Assembly (NCBI GenBank): GCA_024278415.1
Contig: JAJRTI010000163.1
Coordinates: forward strand, 1-16,033
DNA length: 16,033 nt
Direction of reading: 5' to 3'
Source of the DNA: Planctomycetota bacterium
GTDB taxonomy: Bacteria > Planctomycetota > Brocadiia > JAJRTI01
Position numbers and translations under genes: made by a program. Under the pieces are notes generated by a model, which saw only the letters and a program-made list of their open reading frames with translations, made no database searches and was not told the DNA's origin. Below, in pieces: positions 14,127 to 16,033 of this stretch (the stretch's first letter is position 1; each line of letters opens with the position of its first letter).

Positions 14127-15685
14127 ATGGACGGCACGCCGCACATCGCGCTCGACGCCCCGCCGGCACGCGGCCGCATCGCGGCGGCCGCGGTCGCGTG
14201 CATCCTCGTGGCCGTGCTTGTCGCGTGCCGCGCCTTCGAGATCGGCGTGCCGGGCGAATGGACGTGGCGGTGGAACGACGCGCCTCTGTGGGACCGCGCG
14301 TGGCTCCCGGCGTGCTTCTTCCTGCTGCTGCTGGGCGTGCTGCTCGCGGGGTACGCGCATCGCGAGACGATGCGGCCACGCGAGGAGATCGTGTTGGTTG
14401 CGCTGGTCGTGGTGCTGGCGTTCGCGTTCCAGGTCTCGACGGTCTATCTGGGCAAGGGCGCGGGGCAGGAGGTCGTGTTCGCAACGCTCACGCCGTGGGT
14501 GAGCGGGTACTTCGACGCGGCGCGGCACGACGTGGCCGGGCTGCGGCCGTTCCTGGCCCGGTATCCCGACTACATCCTTTCGCTGCCGATGAAGGGGAGC
14601 ATGATCCACGTGGGGCAGCACCCTCCCGGGTGTGTGCTCTTCTACTGGGCGCAGCTCCAACTCTTCGAGTCGAGCCCGGCGCTGTCGGATCTGATGCAGC
14701 GCGCGGGCGACGCGCTCACGTTCGGCGGCGCGAGCGCGTTCGACGTATGGCGCGGCCCGGCGTTGGCCGGCCCGGAGCGGGCGGTGGTGTGGTCCTCATT
14801 TTTCCTTCTCGCCGGCGGGTGTGCGTTGGCCGTGGCGCCGGTGTATCTGCTGGCGCGGCAGTGGGCCGGGCGAGCGGCCGGGCTCTTGGCCGCGGGGCTG
14901 TTCGCGACGGCGCCGAGCGTGCACCTGTTCTCCCCGCACGTGGACCAGCTCCACGTGCCGCTGTCCGCGGGCGTGTGTGGGCTGTGGGCGTGGGCGCTCC
15001 ACCGGCGCTCGAAGTGGCTGGCCGTGGGCACGGGGCTGGGGCTCGGCTTGTGCCTGTTCATGAGCCTCCACTTCGTCGCGCTCGCCGCGCTGTGCGTGCT
15101 CGCGGCGGCGATGCTGTGCGGCCGCGATTGGCGCGCGGCCAAACGATACGCCTGGCTCTGCGCGTGGCTGGGCGTGGGCGTGTCGGCCGTGATTCTGTCC
15201 AGTACCTCGCGTTCTCGCACAACGTGCTGCGCGTGTGGTGGATCTGCCTGAGCAAGCACGAGACGTTCTACGACCTCTTTCCGCGCACGTACTGGAAGTG
15301 GGTGCTGGTGAACTTGATCGAGTTCGGCCTGTTCGCGGGCGCTGCCACGGCCTGCCTGTGGATCGTCGCGTGTTGGGCTCAAGCCAAGCTCTGTCTGGGG
15401 ACAGGATGCGATCGACGCAGCCGCCGCTCCCCGGCGGCCCCAAGCGCGCCGGCTGCGATGTGCATGGCCGGGCTGGGGGTGCTGCTGCTGCTGGATGTAT
15501 CGGGCAAGAACCTGAGCGAAGTCGCGCGGCTGTGGATGTTCCTCATGCCACTGGCCGCGGTCGGGGGCGGAGTGGTGCTGTCGAGGTGGGGCGCGGGCGG
15601 CTATCTCCCCTGGCTCGTCGTGGCCGCGCAGGGCGTGCAAGTCATCATTTTCAAGCTGCGGCTGGACGTGTTCTCGATCTACTGA
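14127..15685 (+). CDS. Polytopic membrane protein, probable GT-C-like glycosyltransferase, frameshifted
   Basis: The reading from ATG 14127 gives a protein of about 519 residues if one frame change near 15195-15200 is allowed. Up to there the frame ends in VGVSAVILS and then degenerates to a stop at 15251. The next frame continues convincingly as VQYLAFSHNVLRVWWICL and runs to TGA 15683-15685. One missing base explains this. At least nine to eleven hydrophobic helices are visible (for example 17-37, 58-76, 88-107 and the last near the C-terminus). The loop motif HPPG (165-168) and overall shape suggest a GT-C membrane glycosyltransferase of the PMT/ArnT type that uses lipid-linked sugars, but no catalytic acidic pair can be assigned with confidence. 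A hydrophilic arginine-rich stretch at about 15380-15455 coincides with a repeat-like sequence. The frameshift may be a sequencing error or a true lesion. Confidence 0.65.
15391..15414 (+). repeat. Partial copy of a dispersed repeat inside the membrane-protein gene
   Basis: The 24 bases here match 15806-15829 at about 20 positions, including the shared core GATGCGATC. The copy lies in a coding loop that is rich in Arg, Pro and Ala, with a GCCGCC/GGCGGC hairpin just after it. It keeps the reading frame open. Confidence 0.4.
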
Positions 15686-15775
15686 GGCCGAAGCGCAAGA
15701 GGGCCTCGGCAGAGCAAACGTTCCATCCACTTGGCCCCTCGGGCTTGCTGCGCACGAGGAGGTCCGGCTCCCGTG

Positions 15776-15801
15776 GGCCACGGACGTGGACGTCCGTGGC
15801 C
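15776..15801. repeat. 12-bp hairpin between convergent genes
   Basis: GGCCACGGACGT (15776-15787) pairs with ACGTCCGTGGCC (15790-15801) across a two-base loop. It lies between the stops of the membrane-protein gene (15685) and the phosphatase gene (15901 side). No T-tract is present on either strand, so a two-way terminator is possible but not shown. Confidence 0.7.
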
Positions 15802-15805
15802 AGTG

Positions 15806-15893
15806 CTGCCTGAGGACACGATGCGATCCGGGTCGCTTTCGCAGCCTCGGCTTCGCTTCGCAGCAGCCGCCTGCTTCCGCATCGCGTCCCCGC
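15806..15893. repeat. Short element with imperfect terminal inverted repeats
   Basis: GGACACGATGCG (15814-15825) faces CGCATCGCGTCC (15879-15890) as an 11/12 inverted repeat. The right end (15873-15893) matches 700-720 at 19 of 21 positions, so it belongs to the same family as the insertion in the TPR gene. It ends five bases before the phosphatase stop codon. Confidence 0.55.
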
Positions 15894-15898
15894 GCGTC

Positions 15899-16033
15899 TC
15901 ACTCCACCCGTATGGCCACCACCGTGATGTCGTCGTACTGCGGCTCTTCGCCGACGTGTGCTGAGATGTCGTCGAGGAGCTGCTTGAGCAACTCGTCTGA
16001 CGTCACGTCGGTGTGCTTCCGAATGAACGCCTC
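15899..16033 (-). CDS. PP2C/SpoIIE-type serine phosphatase, C-terminal fragment
   Basis: The minus strand is open from the window edge to TGA at 15901-15899, giving 44 residues that start EAFIRKHTD and end YDDITVVAIRVE. The closing DDITVV strand is the hallmark of the last metal-site segment of PP2C/SpoIIE phosphatases, where the aspartate pair helps bind manganese. Members of this family dephosphorylate STAS-type antagonists such as the one at 3787-4128, and often carry N-terminal sensor domains. The start and any sensor lie outside the window, so neither the full length nor its input signal can be given. Assignment rests on this short but characteristic tail. Confidence 0.75.
   Translation of the reverse strand, partial: EAFIRKHTDVTSDELLKQLLDDISAHVGEEPQYDDITVVAIRVE

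Noticed and set aside
12337..14484. Minus-strand open frame of 715 codons spanning the GxGYxYP gene and the next gene
   Set aside because: It crosses two supported plus-strand genes and their intergenic region, and the product is Arg/Ala/His-rich without motifs.

Overview
The window is GC-rich bacterial DNA. The gene families present suggest a planctomycete-like member of the PVC group, or a related uncultured phylum: a membrane VWA/glutamine-amidotransferase-like protein, a GxGYxYP family secreted protein, an RADH-type sulfatase-superfamily enzyme, a STAS/SpoIIE-type regulatory pair and palindrome-rich intergenic DNA. This placement is inferred from gene content only. No rRNA or other taxonomic marker is present.

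Layout. (1) Positions 1-1250 are degraded. A gene ending in TPR-like repeats has lost its start, is split by a 284-bp palindrome-rich insertion (437-720) and carries a frameshift near 1013. (2) 1442-3721 (+) encodes the VWA/GATase-like membrane protein. (3) 3787-4128 (-) is a STAS anti-sigma-factor antagonist. (4) 4331-5057 (+) is an overlapping MNT nucleotidyltransferase/HEPN gene pair. (5) 5211-8980 (-) holds three genes in one direction: an amidohydrolase, a secreted thioredoxin-fold protein with a degenerate active site, and a sulfatase-superfamily hydrolase. A 19-bp perfect inverted repeat lies between the first two. (6) 8981-9400 is a 420-bp divergent intergenic region with a 22-bp hairpin and short heptameric repeats. 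(7) 9401-11074 (+) is the translational throttle ABC-F protein EttA. (8) 11137-14064 (+) is a secreted 975-residue GxGYxYP protein flanked by two copies of one beta-rich module. (9) 14127-15685 (+) is a polytopic membrane protein, probably a GT-C-like glycosyltransferase, with one frameshift. (10) 15899-16033 (-) is the C-terminal end of a PP2C/SpoIIE-type phosphatase running off the window.

How the genes may work together. The STAS protein and the SpoIIE-type phosphatase belong to the two classes that act as substrate and enzyme in partner-switching regulation, but they lie 12 kb apart and pairing is only inferred. The MNT and HEPN genes are clearly one unit. The redoxin-like and sulfatase-like genes (75-bp gap) could be cotranscribed. 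The rest look like independent housekeeping or catabolic genes.

I found no convincing new defence system, CRISPR array, integrase, transposase, tRNA or rRNA. The least explained material is non-coding: a family of GC-rich palindromic repeats with related copies at both ends of the window, one inside coding sequence, and several precise long inverted repeats near gene starts.
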